64,000 nucleotides of DNA from Streptomyces qaidamensis (GCF_001611795.1 NZ_CP015098.1:2604001-2668000); one strand, 5' to 3'; shown: positions 1 to 8,314, numbered from the stretch's first letter. Notes: generated by a model not told the origin, from the sequence alone. A program made the numbers and translations.

Positions 1-101
1 CGGCGCTGCTGCCGGAGGCGTGGCTTGCCGAGCGCCTCTCGGCGGAGCGGCCCCGGCATGTGCGGATCGCCGCGCGCCGGCTGGCGGATGCGCGGGGCTG
101 A
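1..101 (+). CDS. C-terminal end of an unrecognised protein (5' truncated by window edge)
   Basis: An open frame enters from the left edge (first whole codon at base 3) and gives about 32 residues, beginning ALLPEAWLAERL and ending at TGA 99-101. Codon use is typical of the surrounding genes, with G/C in nearly every third position, which supports it as coding. Too little is present to name a family. The next gene starts about 50 bases later on the same strand. Confidence 0.4.
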   Translation, partial: ALLPEAWLAERLSAERPRHVRIAARRLADARG

Positions 102-151
102 GCCGGGCGGCTCCGGGTCGTTCGCGGGCGCGGCTGCTACCGTCCGGCCCC

Positions 152-523
152 GTGAGCGACAGCGTGTACGTGGGTAACGCCGGCCAGGACGCGGCGCTGG
201 ACCGGGGATGGATCCTCGGGCACTTCAAGGACGCCGGGGATCCGCGGCACAGCGAGGCGGTGGAGATCAAGTGGGGTGTGCACCCGCGCGGTGACGAGCG
301 CTCGCAGTGGGTGAAGGGGGAGGAACGGACCGCGCTCCTGGTCCTGGTCAGCGGGCGTTTCCGGGTCGAGCTGCCCGGGCGGAGCGTGCTGCTGGAGCGG
401 CAGGGGGACTACGTGGTGTGAGGGCGTGGCGTCGATCACTCGTGGCGTGCGGAGGAGGAGTCGGTCGTGCTGACGGTGCGGTGGCCGTCCGTGCCCGGCT
501 ACGCGGTGACCGCCGGCGGCTGA
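152..523 (+). pseudogene. Cupin-like small protein interrupted by an in-frame TGA
   Basis: From GTG 152 the frame encodes a 123-residue protein beginning VSDSVYVGNAG. It contains a double-stranded beta-helix-like run (ALLVLVSGRFRVELPGRS, then DYVV, GVDHSW and VVLTVRWPS), which suggests a small cupin. Codon 90 is TGA (419-421), after QGDYVV. The same frame then continues for 33 clearly coding codons (GRGVDHSWRAEEESVVLTV) to TGA 521-523. A TGG codon at this point would give DYVVWGRGVDHSW, so a single G-to-A change explains the break. It is either a true nonsense mutation or a base-call error. Such proteins are sometimes annotated as signal peptidase I-like in Streptomyces, but no peptidase motif is visible here. 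Confidence 0.6.
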
Positions 524-620
524 CGGCTTTGCCGGTCCTGGGAGCGATCACGACCCCCTCATGGCAGGGCCCGGGTGCACACTGGCGGTGGGACGAGTGC
601 GTGATTGCGGGGTGAGGCAG

Positions 621-1538
621 ATGCACAGCCGCTTCCGGAGCGATCGGCGGTTGACCACCCGTATGGGGATCACGCTGTTCCTGCTCGGATTGTTGTACGT
701 GGGGTTCGTCGCCGCGTTGATGGTGCTGCTGAGATCGTGGGTGCTGGTCGTGGTGATCGCGGCGGCGCTGCTCGGCGCTCAGTACTGGTTCTCCGACCGG
801 ATCGCGCTGTACGCCATGCGCGGGCGGGTCGTGCAGCGGGAGGAGTATCCCGAGCTGTACGCGGTGATCGACCGGCTGTGCGCGCTGGCCGACATGCCGG
901 CGCCGGTGGTCGCCGTGTCGGCGATGGACATGCCGAACGCGTTCGCGACGGGGCGGAATCCGGATCACGCGGTGGTGTGTGTGACGACCGGGCTGCTGCG
1001 GCGGCTGGAGCCGGCCGAGCTGGAGGGCGTGCTCGCGCACGAGCTGTCGCACGTGGCGCACAAGGACGTCGCCGTGATCACCGTCGCGTCGTTCCTCGGG
1101 GTGATCGCGGGGCTGATCGTGCGGTTCGCCTTCTACTCGCAGCTGTTCGGCGGAGGCCGCAGGGACCAGAACACGGCGGCCGTCTTCGCCGCGGTGATGG
1201 GTGTGTCGGCGGCCGTCTACGCGATCAGCTTCCTGCTGATCCGGGCCCTGTCCCGGTACCGGGAACTGGCCGCGGACCGGGCGGCCGCGCTGCTCACCGG
1301 CCGGCCCTCGGCGCTGGCCTCCGCGCTCACCAAGGTCTCCGGCGACATCGCCCGCATCCCGGCCAGGGACCTGCGCACGGCCCAGGCCTTCAACGCCTTC
1401 TACTTCACGCCGGCGCTGGGCCGCGAGCCCGGGATCGCGCGGCTCTTCTCGACCCACCCGAGCCTGGAGCAGCGGCTCGACCAGTTGGGCCGGATCTCCG
1501 CCGAGCTGGGCGAGGCGGCGCCACCCGGAGGGATGTGA
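621..1538 (+). CDS. htpX: M48 family membrane zinc metalloprotease (HtpX-like)
   Basis: A 305-residue integral membrane protease of the HtpX/M48 family, which clears damaged or misfolded membrane proteins at the cytoplasmic face. Two transmembrane segments lie near residues 16-34 and 38-55. The zinc motif HELSH is at 140-144, and a downstream glutamate in YRELAADR (E215) fits the third ligand. Two more hydrophobic segments follow at about 155-170 and 190-212. ATG 621 was chosen over an upstream in-frame ATG (561) because GTGAGGCAG sits just before it and family members begin here. The pspAB gene follows after 7 bases, an arrangement consistent with a shared membrane-stress role. Confidence 0.9.
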   Translation: MHSRFRSDRRLTTRMGITLFLLGLLYVGFVAALMVLLRSWVLVVVIAAALLGAQYWFSDRIALYAMRGRVVQREEYPELYAVIDRLCALADMPAPVVAVSAMDMPNAFATGRNPDHAVVCVTTGLLRRLEPAELEGVLAHELSHVAHKDVAVITVASFLGVIAGLIVRFAFYSQLFGGGRRDQNTAAVFAAVMGVSAAVYAISFLLIRALSRYRELAADRAAALLTGRPSALASALTKVSGDIARIPARDLRTAQAFNAFYFTPALGREPGIARLFSTHPSLEQRLDQLGRISAELGEAAPPGGM

Positions 1539-1545
1539 CCGGCGT

Positions 1546-2130
1546 ATGGGACTCCTGGACATCCTGCTCGGCCGGACGAAACCGGTCGGGGCGGATCTCG
1601 ACCGGCTCTTCGCGCTGCCCTCGGCGGCCGTGACGCTGGAGGCCGCCGCGGGCTTCACACCGACCGGGCAGGGCGCGGTGTGCTTCGCCACCGTCGAGGG
1701 CGCGGCCTTCGAGCAGTCCCACCGCGAGGTGCAGGCCCTGCTGGACGCCGACACCGACCGCGACGGCAGGCCGGTGGAGCTGCGGCAGGACGACTACGGC
1801 TACTCGTGGCTGGTCTCGCGCCGCTCCCCCGACCAGCTCTCCGCGCTCGTGAACGATCTGCACGCCGTGAACAGCCAGCTGGAGGTCAACGGGTTCGGTC
1901 CCCAGCTGCTGTGCTCCCTGGCCGGGTTCGAGGACCGCTCCGGCCGGCGGCTCGCGCTGGTCTACCTCTACAAACGCGGCACGTTCTACCCCTTCGCGCC
2001 CCTGCCGGACGGCACGGAGCGGCGGGACAACCCGCTCGAACTCCAGGTGCGGGCCGCGCTCTCCGGCGATCTGCGTCTGGAGCCGGACCTGGGCCGCTGG
2101 TTCCCGGTGTGGGGGGCGCCAGGGCTGTGA
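1546..2130 (+). CDS. pspAB: PspA-associated protein PspAB
   Basis: A 194-residue soluble protein of the actinobacterial PspAB family (MGLLDILLGRTKPV at the N-terminus; SLAGFEDRSGRRLALVYLYK and LGRWFPVWGAPGL near the end). Family members occur with the PspA phage-shock system and with HtpX. Its molecular role is not established. It starts 7 bases after the htpX stop, so the two are almost certainly cotranscribed. No signal peptide or membrane segment is seen. The family assignment rests on recalled sequence similarity over the whole length and conserved adjacency to htpX. Confidence 0.8.
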   Translation: MGLLDILLGRTKPVGADLDRLFALPSAAVTLEAAAGFTPTGQGAVCFATVEGAAFEQSHREVQALLDADTDRDGRPVELRQDDYGYSWLVSRRSPDQLSALVNDLHAVNSQLEVNGFGPQLLCSLAGFEDRSGRRLALVYLYKRGTFYPFAPLPDGTERRDNPLELQVRAALSGDLRLEPDLGRWFPVWGAPGL

Positions 2131-2158
2131 GCGCCCCTCGGGGGCCGGGGCGGCGTGA

Positions 2159-3793
2159 GTGAATGGCCGGATGAGTGAGCTGATCCCTTTCCATCACGTC
2201 GTCGGCGGCGAACGGCTCAGCGGGCTGGTCACCGGCGGTGGCCGGCCGGCCCGGGCCACGGTCGTCCTGCTGCACGGCGCCGGCAACGGAAGCAAGGAGC
2301 GGCTGGTGCCGCTGCTGTCGGAGTTCGCCGCCCACGGCTGTCACTCCCTCGCCTTCGACTTCTCGGGGCACGGAGAGAGCACGGGCCTGCTGACGGAGCT
2401 GAGCCTGCGCCGCCGCTTCGAACAGGCCGTCTCCGTCATCGACGCCCATGGGTGCGGGGACGCGCCGCTGGTCCTGGTCGGGTTCAGCATGAGCGGCCAG
2501 ACGGTGGCGGATCTCGTGCGGCGGTACGGGGACCGGGTGGCGGCCCTGGGGCTGTGCGCGCCGGCGGTGTACGCGGCCGAGGCGTGGGACGTGCCGTTCG
2601 GCGCCGGCGACGGGCGGTTCAGCGAGATCATCCGCAGGCCGGGGAGCTGGCGCGCGGCCCCGGCGCTCGACGTGCTGCGGGCTTTCGAGGGACGGGCGGT
2701 GCTCGTGGTGCCGGGCACGGACGAGGTGATCCCGCCCGCCGTGACGGAGGCGTTCTCCGAGGCGCTGGCCCGGCGCGCCCAGTTCACCCACTGGGAACTC
2801 CCGCACGCCGGGCACCGGTTGGGACCGTGGTTCCGCGACCACCCCGAGGACCGCCGGGAGTTCGTCACCGCTGTGCTGACCGGGCTCGGCGAGCAGGGCT
2901 GGACGGCGACCCGCGCATGGGTGGCCAAGCAACTCCCGGAGGGCCGCACCATCGACAAGTCGGCTTTTCTGACCGGCGGCTGGAGCGCCCAGATGCGGCG
3001 GCTCACCCTCGACGACGGCACCGAGCTGGCGCTGCGGACCTTCGTGAAGCCCTTCTTCCGGCGGCACGCGCCCGGGCTGCTGGCCCGCGAGGCGGAGATC
3101 CTCACGCTGCTGGCGGAGCAGGAGGGCGTACCGGCCGCCGAGCTGACCGGTGTCGACGCGACCGGTGAGCACTGCGACCATCCGTCCCTGTTGATGTCGG
3201 TGCTGCCGGGGCGGGTCCGGGTCGACGAGGAGGACGTCGGCCCGCGGGTGGACCTGCTGGCGGGTCAGCTGGCCCGGATCCACCGGATCGTCCCCCGGGA
3301 GCGTCCGCGTGCGTACCAGGCGTGGACGTCGCCGGCGGCGGTCCCGGCGGGGTGGGAGCGGGCCGTGGACGTCATCCGCCGCGATCCCCCGCCGTACGAG
3401 GGCTGCTTCCTGCACCGGGACTTCCACCCCGGGAACGTCCTGTTCACGGGTTCGGGGGCCGATATGCGGATCAGTGGTGTCGTCGACTGGGTGGAGACGT
3501 CGTGGGGGCCCGCCGACCTTGACGTCGCCCACTGCTCGACGGCACTGGCGCTGCTGTTCGGCCCCGAGTACGGCCTCGGTTTCCGGGAGCGCTACGAGGC
3601 CCTGGGCGGGCTGCGCCTGGCCGACGGCCCCGAGCATCTGTACTGGCGGCTGCTCGACGCCCTGGCCTACGTCCCCGACGCGGCGAAGCTGGCGGGGCCG
3701 TGGCGGGAGCTGGGCCGGACCGATCTGACGCCGCAGGTGCTGGGCGAGCGGCTGGAGGCGTATGTGGAGGGGCTGATGGAGCGGTACGCCTGA
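2159..3793 (+). CDS. Fusion: alpha/beta hydrolase domain + aminoglycoside-phosphotransferase-type kinase domain
   Basis: A continuous 544-residue frame joins two enzyme folds. Residues about 5-245 are an alpha/beta hydrolase: oxyanion-region HGAGNGS (39-45), nucleophile elbow GFSMSG with S110, acid D188 in PGTDEV, and H219 in PHAGHR. Residues about 250-544 are an APH/choline-kinase-like phosphotransferase: nucleotide-lobe FLTGGWSAQMRRL, catalytic loop HRDFHPGN (H419, D421, N426) and metal-binding D443 in VVDWVE. All expected catalytic residues of both domains are present, so neither half looks decayed. The start is uncertain: GTG 2159 or ATG 2171 (MSELIPFHH), and no strong ribosome site decides it. 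The substrate is unknown. APH-fold kinases act on antibiotics, small alcohols or amines, and the hydrolase could release or recycle a related ester or amide. Confidence 0.8.
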   Translation: MNGRMSELIPFHHVVGGERLSGLVTGGGRPARATVVLLHGAGNGSKERLVPLLSEFAAHGCHSLAFDFSGHGESTGLLTELSLRRRFEQAVSVIDAHGCGDAPLVLVGFSMSGQTVADLVRRYGDRVAALGLCAPAVYAAEAWDVPFGAGDGRFSEIIRRPGSWRAAPALDVLRAFEGRAVLVVPGTDEVIPPAVTEAFSEALARRAQFTHWELPHAGHRLGPWFRDHPEDRREFVTAVLTGLGEQGWTATRAWVAKQLPEGRTIDKSAFLTGGWSAQMRRLTLDDGTELALRTFVKPFFRRHAPGLLAREAEILTLLAEQEGVPAAELTGVDATGEHCDHPSLLMSVLPGRVRVDEEDVGPRVDLLAGQLARIHRIVPRERPRAYQAWTSPAAVPAGWERAVDVIRRDPPPYEGCFLHRDFHPGNVLFTGSGADMRISGVVDWVETSWGPADLDVAHCSTALALLFGPEYGLGFRERYEALGGLRLADGPEHLYWRLLDALAYVPDAAKLAGPWRELGRTDLTPQVLGERLEAYVEGLMERYA

Positions 3794-3876
3794 GGCGGCG
3801 GGCCGGTCGGGGCCGACTGTCGGTGGTGTCCGCGATGATGCGGTCGGGTCGGGGGACGCGACGAGTGGAGGCCGGC

Positions 3877-5061
3877 ATGGGTGCACAGCGGTACATCGGC
3901 GCGGACGAGCGGCGGGCCCGGCTCGCGCTGCGCCAGCGGCTGGCCGGGCGGGCCAGGGCGGGGACGCCCGAGGAGGTCGCCGGTGCGCTGGTCGCGCTGC
4001 ACGGCACGGACCCGGCGACGGTGTACCTGGCCGTGGGCGCCCGGCTCGCGGACCCCGCCAGGACCGTCGAGGAGACCGGGAGGGCCCTGTACGAGGACCG
4101 TTCCCTGGTGCGGATGCACGGCATGCGGCACACGGTGTTCGTGTTCCCCACGGCTCTGACCGCCGTGGTGCACGCCTCGACGGGGCTCGCGGTCGCCGCC
4201 CGGGAGAGGGCCGCGCTGCTCCAGCACATGGCGACGGCCGGGGCACCGGACGCGGCCTGGCTGAAGGAGGTCGAGGAGTCGGCGCTGGCGGCGCTCGCCC
4301 GGCGCGGGCAGGCGACGGCTGCCGAACTCGCCCAGGACGAGCCGCGCCTGCGCGAGCAGTTCGTGTACGCGGCCGGCAAGAGCTACGAGGGGATGCACAC
4401 CGTCTCGACCCGGCTGCTGCGGGTGCTGGGCGTCGAGGGGAGGGTCGTACGCGGCCGGCCGCTCGGCTCCTGGACATCCAGCCGGTTCCGCTGGGCCGTG
4501 GCGCCCGCGCATGCCGATCTGGACACGGCCGAGGCGCAGGCGGAGCTTCTGAGACGGTGGCTCGACGCGTGCGGCCCTGCCACCGAGGCCGACCTGAAGT
4601 GGTGGACGGGGTGGCGCGTGACGGAGGTCCGCAGGGCCCTGTCCGCGATCGGAGCGGAGCCGGTGGCGCTGGACGAGGGCACGGGGTATGTGGCCGGGAG
4701 CGACGCCGACCCGGTCCCCGGCCCGGAGGAGCCTTGGGCCGCGCTGCTGCCCGGCCTCGACCCGACGGCGATGGGGTGGCAGCAGCGCGACTGGTATCTC
4801 GCGCCGGAGCTGCGGCCCCGGTTGTTCGACGGCAGCGGCAACGTCGGGCCGACGGTGTGGTGGGACGGGCGGGTGGTCGGCGGCTGGGCGCAGCGGCCCG
4901 ACGGGGAGATCACCTGGCGGATCCTCGACGAGGAGGGCGTCGGCCGGGAGGCCCTCGCTGCGATCGAGGCGGAGGCGGAGCGGCTCAGCGGGTGGGTGGG
5001 GACGACCAGGATCACACCGCGCTTCCGCACACCGCTGGAGAAGGAGCTGACGGCGGGCTGA
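3877..5061 (+). CDS. AlkZ-like winged-helix DNA-binding protein (HTH_42 family)
   Basis: A 394-residue member of the winged-helix family that includes the DNA glycosylase AlkZ, which unhooks azinomycin crosslinks, and E. coli YcaQ. ATG 3877 was selected because GAGTGGAG precedes it by 6 bases and homologues begin MxxxRYIGADERRARLALRQRL. In AlkZ the catalytic QxQ motif falls in a LQAQDP-like loop. Here the corresponding loop reads LHGTDP (H42-G-T44), so the two catalytic glutamines are replaced by H and T. Glycosylase activity should therefore not be assumed. WWTGW and LLPGLDPTAMGW later in the chain are typical of the family. A strong hairpin follows the stop. No operon partner is evident. 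Confidence 0.75.
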   Translation: MGAQRYIGADERRARLALRQRLAGRARAGTPEEVAGALVALHGTDPATVYLAVGARLADPARTVEETGRALYEDRSLVRMHGMRHTVFVFPTALTAVVHASTGLAVAARERAALLQHMATAGAPDAAWLKEVEESALAALARRGQATAAELAQDEPRLREQFVYAAGKSYEGMHTVSTRLLRVLGVEGRVVRGRPLGSWTSSRFRWAVAPAHADLDTAEAQAELLRRWLDACGPATEADLKWWTGWRVTEVRRALSAIGAEPVALDEGTGYVAGSDADPVPGPEEPWAALLPGLDPTAMGWQQRDWYLAPELRPRLFDGSGNVGPTVWWDGRVVGGWAQRPDGEITWRILDEEGVGREALAAIEAEAERLSGWVGTTRITPRFRTPLEKELTAG

Positions 5062-5150
5062 GGCAGGGCTTCTTGCCGCGCCTCCCCGCCCGTCACGCGC
5101 GCGTTTCCGTAACCCGCCGGTGATCCCCGCACCCGGCCGGGCGGCGTGAA

Positions 5151-5191
5151 CGAGCGCCGGGCGCCCCGTCGTCCGGGGCGCCCGGCGCTCG
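5151..5191. terminator. Bidirectional terminator hairpin between convergent genes
   Basis: A perfect 17-bp stem (5151-5167 with 5175-5191) around a 7-base loop lies between the ends of the AlkZ-like gene (+) and the small basic-protein gene (-). Its position and strength suit termination from both sides; there is no U-tract, as is usual in Streptomyces. Confidence 0.75.
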
Positions 5192-5203
5192 CAGCGGAAC
5201 GGG

Positions 5204-5518
5204 TCAGCGGGCGTACCGCATGAACGCCCGCACCATGTGGCACGTCGTGTCCGACGGCGGGTGGACGCCGATCTGCTCCGCCGTGTCGCGGATCGTCGCG
5301 TTGCGGGCCTGGTTCGGCATGTAGACGCCCGAGTCGAGCAGGGCGATGGCCAGGCGCATCGCCTTGAGGCGGCGGTTGTGCGTCACGTACCACTGGCGGG
5401 GCCGGCCCGGCGGCAGCGGCCGCTTCTCCACGGGCGCGTACGGCAGGTCGAGCAGGACGGGACGCTTCGCGGTGGACTGGGTGGGCAACGGCTTCGACTT
5501 CAGGGCGGCAGCGGGCAC
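5204..5518 (-). CDS. Small conserved basic protein of unknown function
   Basis: About 104 residues, strongly basic and proline-rich at the N-terminus (KSKPLPTQSTAKRPVLL). A better-folded C-terminal half follows (WYVTHNRRLKAMRLAIALLD, then RNATIRDTAEQIGVHPPSDT and HMVRAFMRYAR). The start is decided by the ribosome site: AGGAGG directly abuts the upstream ATG (5524) with no spacing but lies 6 bases before GTG 5518, so GTG is preferred. I recognise the sequence as a Streptomyces-type hypothetical protein but know no function. The positive charge and helical C-terminus would suit nucleic-acid binding; that is inference. It converges on the AlkZ-like gene. Confidence 0.7.
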   Translation of the reverse strand: MPAAALKSKPLPTQSTAKRPVLLDLPYAPVEKRPLPPGRPRQWYVTHNRRLKAMRLAIALLDSGVYMPNQARNATIRDTAEQIGVHPPSDTTCHMVRAFMRYAR

Positions 5519-5745
5519 AGGCATCCTCCTGTCGCGGTAGGGCGGCTCACCGAAGACGTCGGCATCCCGGCGCCACCCTCGAACACTGCTTACAGTTTAC
5601 CGCCCGGCACTGACAACGGGGAGTCCGCAAGGAGCGGCAAACTCCCAGGTAGAGTAGGGAATTGGCGTCGCATCACAGGAGGTCCGCGAGGTGCTGGTGA
5701 GGCGTCAGGAAATCGAACAAGAGGGTCGGCGCGTACCGTGAGCGC

Positions 5746-6105
5746 ATGGAGATCTGGATCAACCCCGCGTGTTCGAAGTGCCGCAGCGCCCTGACGCTGC
5801 TCGACGCCGAGGGCGCCGACTACACCGTCCGCCGCTACCTGGAGGACGTGCCGAGCGAGGACGAGATCCGGGGCGTGCTGGAGCGCCTCGGTCTCGAACC
5901 CTGGGACATCACCCGCACCCAGGAGGCGGACGCCAAGGAGCTCGGGCTCAAGGAGTGGCCGCGGGACGCCGGTTCGCGCGGCCGCTGGATCACGGCGCTC
6001 GCGGAGCACCCGAAGCTGATCCAGCGCCCGATCATCACCGCGGACGACGGGACGGCGGTGGTCGGCCGCACCGACGAGGCGGTACGGGACGCCCTGTCCC
6101 GCTGA
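5746..6105 (+). CDS. ArsC/Spx-family thioredoxin-fold protein (arsenate reductase-like)
   Basis: A 119-residue protein of the ArsC family with the N-terminal thioredoxin-fold motif C9-SK-C12 (MEIWINPACSKCRSALTLL). A C-terminal region QRPIITADDGTAVVGR carries the arginines that shape the oxyanion pocket in ArsC. Arsenate reductases of this family use Cys12 with glutaredoxin; the extra Cys9 gives a CxxC pair that could be self-reducing. No arsenic transporter or regulator is adjacent, so a general thiol-reductase role is as likely as arsenate detoxification. It stands alone, preceded by a 227-base divergent upstream region. Confidence 0.8.
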   Translation: MEIWINPACSKCRSALTLLDAEGADYTVRRYLEDVPSEDEIRGVLERLGLEPWDITRTQEADAKELGLKEWPRDAGSRGRWITALAEHPKLIQRPIITADDGTAVVGRTDEAVRDALSR

Positions 6106-6224
6106 CCGGCCACCCTTGCCCGTGTGGCGCAGGTCACTTGAGTGACTCCTGTAACCGCTGAGTAACCTCGTTCGGTATCTCGTACATAGCGGCGTACGCT
6201 CCCCTACCTCTTCAGGAGGCGCGC

Positions 6225-6911
6225 ATGTCGCGCAGGAGAACTCTCGGCACGAAGAAGAAGATCGCGCTGCTGGTGAGCGCGGCGACGGTGGCGGGAGGCG
6301 GGGCCTTCGTCATGGCGAGCACGTCGAACGCCGCGCCGACCCCCAAGTCGGCGTCGGAGTCGACGGTCTGCCTGGGTCTCGCCACCGCCCTCGGCAACAA
6401 CCAGAAGTTCATCGCGGACCAGCGGGCCAACCCGGACGCCCAGTCCGAGGCGCGGATCGCCAACCGCGAGGCGGTCGTCGCGGAGATCGAGCGGAAGCAG
6501 GAGGCGTCCGGGTGCGCCGTCGGGGAGTCGGCTCAGGACTCCCAGACCGCGCAGCCGTCGCAGCCCGCCGAGTCGGCACAGCCGCCCGCGGCATCGACCC
6601 AGCCGTCGCAACCCGCCGCGTCCGCCCCCGCGGGGAACACCGGCGGCGGTGCCGCTGCCTCCGGGCAGCAGGTGTGCAACGGCTCCACGGTCACGCTCTC
6701 CGGCGAGGGCGGTGCGCCTGCCGCGTCCAGCAACCAGTTCCCGGCCGGCACGAAGCTGAAGGTCACCAACCTGGACAACAACAAGTCCACGACGGTGGAG
6801 GTCACTTCGGTCTCCGGCAGCTGTGCGCTGCTCAACAACGCGGCCTTCGAACAGGTCCGTGAGCCCGGCAAGTTCCTGATCCGCCGGGCCCTGATCGAGA
6901 AGGTGGGGTGA
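6225..6911 (+). CDS. Secreted protein with C-terminal RlpA/double-psi-barrel-like domain
   Basis: A 228-residue exported protein. A signal peptide is evident (RRRTLGTKKKIALLVSAATVAGGGAFVMAS, cleavage probably after SNA). A helical segment follows (residues about 40-95), then a low-complexity linker rich in Q, P, S and A (about 100-145). The C-terminal about 75 residues read like a double-psi beta-barrel of the RlpA/expansin type: FPAGTKLKVTNLDNNKSTTV, VTSVSG, then LLNNAAFEQV. The canonical catalytic aspartate of lytic RlpA proteins is not obvious (VTSVSG in place of a VTDRG-like loop), so it may bind rather than cleave wall glycan. AGGAGG-type ribosome site 5 bases before ATG 6225. Transcribed alone. 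Confidence 0.7.
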   Translation: MSRRRTLGTKKKIALLVSAATVAGGGAFVMASTSNAAPTPKSASESTVCLGLATALGNNQKFIADQRANPDAQSEARIANREAVVAEIERKQEASGCAVGESAQDSQTAQPSQPAESAQPPAASTQPSQPAASAPAGNTGGGAAASGQQVCNGSTVTLSGEGGAPAASSNQFPAGTKLKVTNLDNNKSTTVEVTSVSGSCALLNNAAFEQVREPGKFLIRRALIEKVG

Positions 6912-6978
6912 CGCCGTACGACCCAGTGAACCGATGAGGCGGCGGCCACCCCCTCGGCCGCCCACCTCGTACGTGTCA

Positions 6979-7016
6979 CCGGTCCTGCTGCCCCCGGCCA
7001 GGGGCGGCAGGACCGG
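6979..7016 (+). terminator. Terminator hairpin after the secreted-protein gene
   Basis: A 16-bp stem (6979-6994 with 7001-7016, one G-U pair) with a 6-base loop, 68 bases past the stop codon. It separates this unit from glnII. Confidence 0.65.
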
Positions 7017-7263
7017 CGCGTGCGGGCCCGCGGCGCCGGTCACCGGCTTGACGGAGGGAAGCCGGTGACCGCCGCCGCGCCGCGCAGAGCGCCTCTCGGC
7101 GTGAAGTACGGCACAGCGTCACCCGGTAACACGGGGTTCACATGCGAGCAATGGCCGGGAAATCGCCTGTTGCCAGGCTGCCGGGCAGCAGACGCGGCGC
7201 CCCAGTGCCGCAGCGCCGCAAGCACCCGCGATACGCGCCCAGACACACCCGAGGATGTGGCCC
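7017..7263 (+). promoter_or_regulatory. glnII upstream region with a possible GlnR-type site
   Basis: About 250 bases with no convincing gene. GlnII is a known target of the nitrogen regulator GlnR in Streptomyces, whose sites are loose repeats of gTnAc-n6-GaAAc. Around 7100-7141 the sequence contains GTCAC and GTAAC blocks followed by TTCAC, spaced about as such half-sites would be, but the GAAAC halves match poorly. I note it only as a candidate. A helical start codon context is supplied by GAGGATG just before GTG 7264. Confidence 0.3.
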
Positions 7264-8295
7264 GTGACCTTCAAGGCTGAGTACATCTGGATCGACGGCA
7301 CCGAGCCGACGGCCAAACTGCGTTCCAAGACCAAGATCATCGCGGGCTCGCCCGCCGGTCTGGACGCGCTGCCGATCTGGGGCTTCGACGGGTCCTCCAC
7401 CAACCAGGCCGAGGGGCACTCCTCGGACTGCGTCCTCAAGCCGGTCTTCTCCTGCCCGGACCCGATCCGCGGCGGCGACGACATCCTGGTGCTGTGCGAG
7501 GTCCTGAACATCGACCTCACCCCGCACGCCACCAACACCCGTGCGGCGCTGGCCGAGGTCGCGGAGAAGTTCGCGGCACAGGAGCCGATCTTCGGCATCG
7601 AGCAGGAGTACACGTTCTTCAAGGACGGCTACCCGCTCGGCTTCCCCAAGGGCGGCTTCCCGGCCCCGCAGGGCGGCTACTACTGCGGTGTCGGCGCGGA
7701 CGAGATCTTCGGCCGTGACGTCGTCGAGGCGCACCTGGACAACTGCCTGAAGGCCGGTCTCGCCATCTCCGGCATCAACGCCGAGGTCATGCCCGGCCAG
7801 TGGGAGTTCCAGGTCGGTCCGGTCTCCCCGCTGGAGGTCTCCGACCACCTGTGGGTGGCCCGCTGGCTGCTCTACCGCACCGCCGAGGACTTCGACATCG
7901 CCGCCACCCTCGACCCCAAGCCGGTCAAGGGCGACTGGAACGGCGCCGGCGCGCACACCAACTTCTCCACCAAGGCGATGCGCGAGGGCTACGACGCGAT
8001 CATCACCGCGGCCGAGTCGCTCGGCGAGGGCTCCAAGCCGCTCGACCACGTCAAGAACTACGGCGCCGGCATCGACGACCGCCTCACCGGCCTGCACGAG
8101 ACCGCCCCGTGGGACAAGTACTCCTACGGCGTCTCCGACCGCGGCGCCTCGGTCCGTATCCCGTGGCAGGTCGAGAAGGACGGCAAGGGCTACATCGAGG
8201 ACCGCCGTCCGAACGCCAACGTCGACCCGTACGTGGTGACCCGCCTGCTCGTCGACACCTGCTGCTCGGCACTGGAGAAGGCCGGCCAGGTCTGA
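7264..8295 (+). CDS. glnII: Glutamine synthetase type II
   Basis: A 343-residue, eukaryote-like (GSII) glutamine synthetase that makes glutamine from glutamate, ammonia and ATP in the cytoplasm. The N-terminus VTFKAEYIWIDGTEPT matches the family. Also visible are the metal/substrate segments FGIEQEYTFF, MPGQWEFQVGP (the conserved glutamates), GAGAHTNFS (ATP/ammonia region) and SVRIPWQVEKDGKGYIEDRR (conserved arginines). GTG 7264 with GAGG 7-10 bases upstream gives exactly the usual family length; an ATG 9 bases earlier overlaps that ribosome site. GSII enzymes are not adenylylated by GlnE. It is a single-gene unit with its own terminator. Confidence 0.97.
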   Translation: MTFKAEYIWIDGTEPTAKLRSKTKIIAGSPAGLDALPIWGFDGSSTNQAEGHSSDCVLKPVFSCPDPIRGGDDILVLCEVLNIDLTPHATNTRAALAEVAEKFAAQEPIFGIEQEYTFFKDGYPLGFPKGGFPAPQGGYYCGVGADEIFGRDVVEAHLDNCLKAGLAISGINAEVMPGQWEFQVGPVSPLEVSDHLWVARWLLYRTAEDFDIAATLDPKPVKGDWNGAGAHTNFSTKAMREGYDAIITAAESLGEGSKPLDHVKNYGAGIDDRLTGLHETAPWDKYSYGVSDRGASVRIPWQVEKDGKGYIEDRRPNANVDPYVVTRLLVDTCCSALEKAGQV

Positions 8296-8314
8296 TCCGT
8301 CCCCGCAAGCTCCC

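Noticed and set aside
419..421. Selenocysteine or programmed readthrough at the TGA of the cupin-like gene
   Set aside because: No SECIS-like hairpin was apparent and a plain TGG-to-TGA change explains it.
348..1754. Minus-strand open frame opposite htpX and pspAB
   Set aside because: Arg/His/Gln-rich shadow with no motif; both + strand genes are clear families.
7090..7145. Definite GlnR box upstream of glnII
   Set aside because: GTNAC-like halves are present but GAAAC halves match poorly; kept only as a low-confidence regulatory region.
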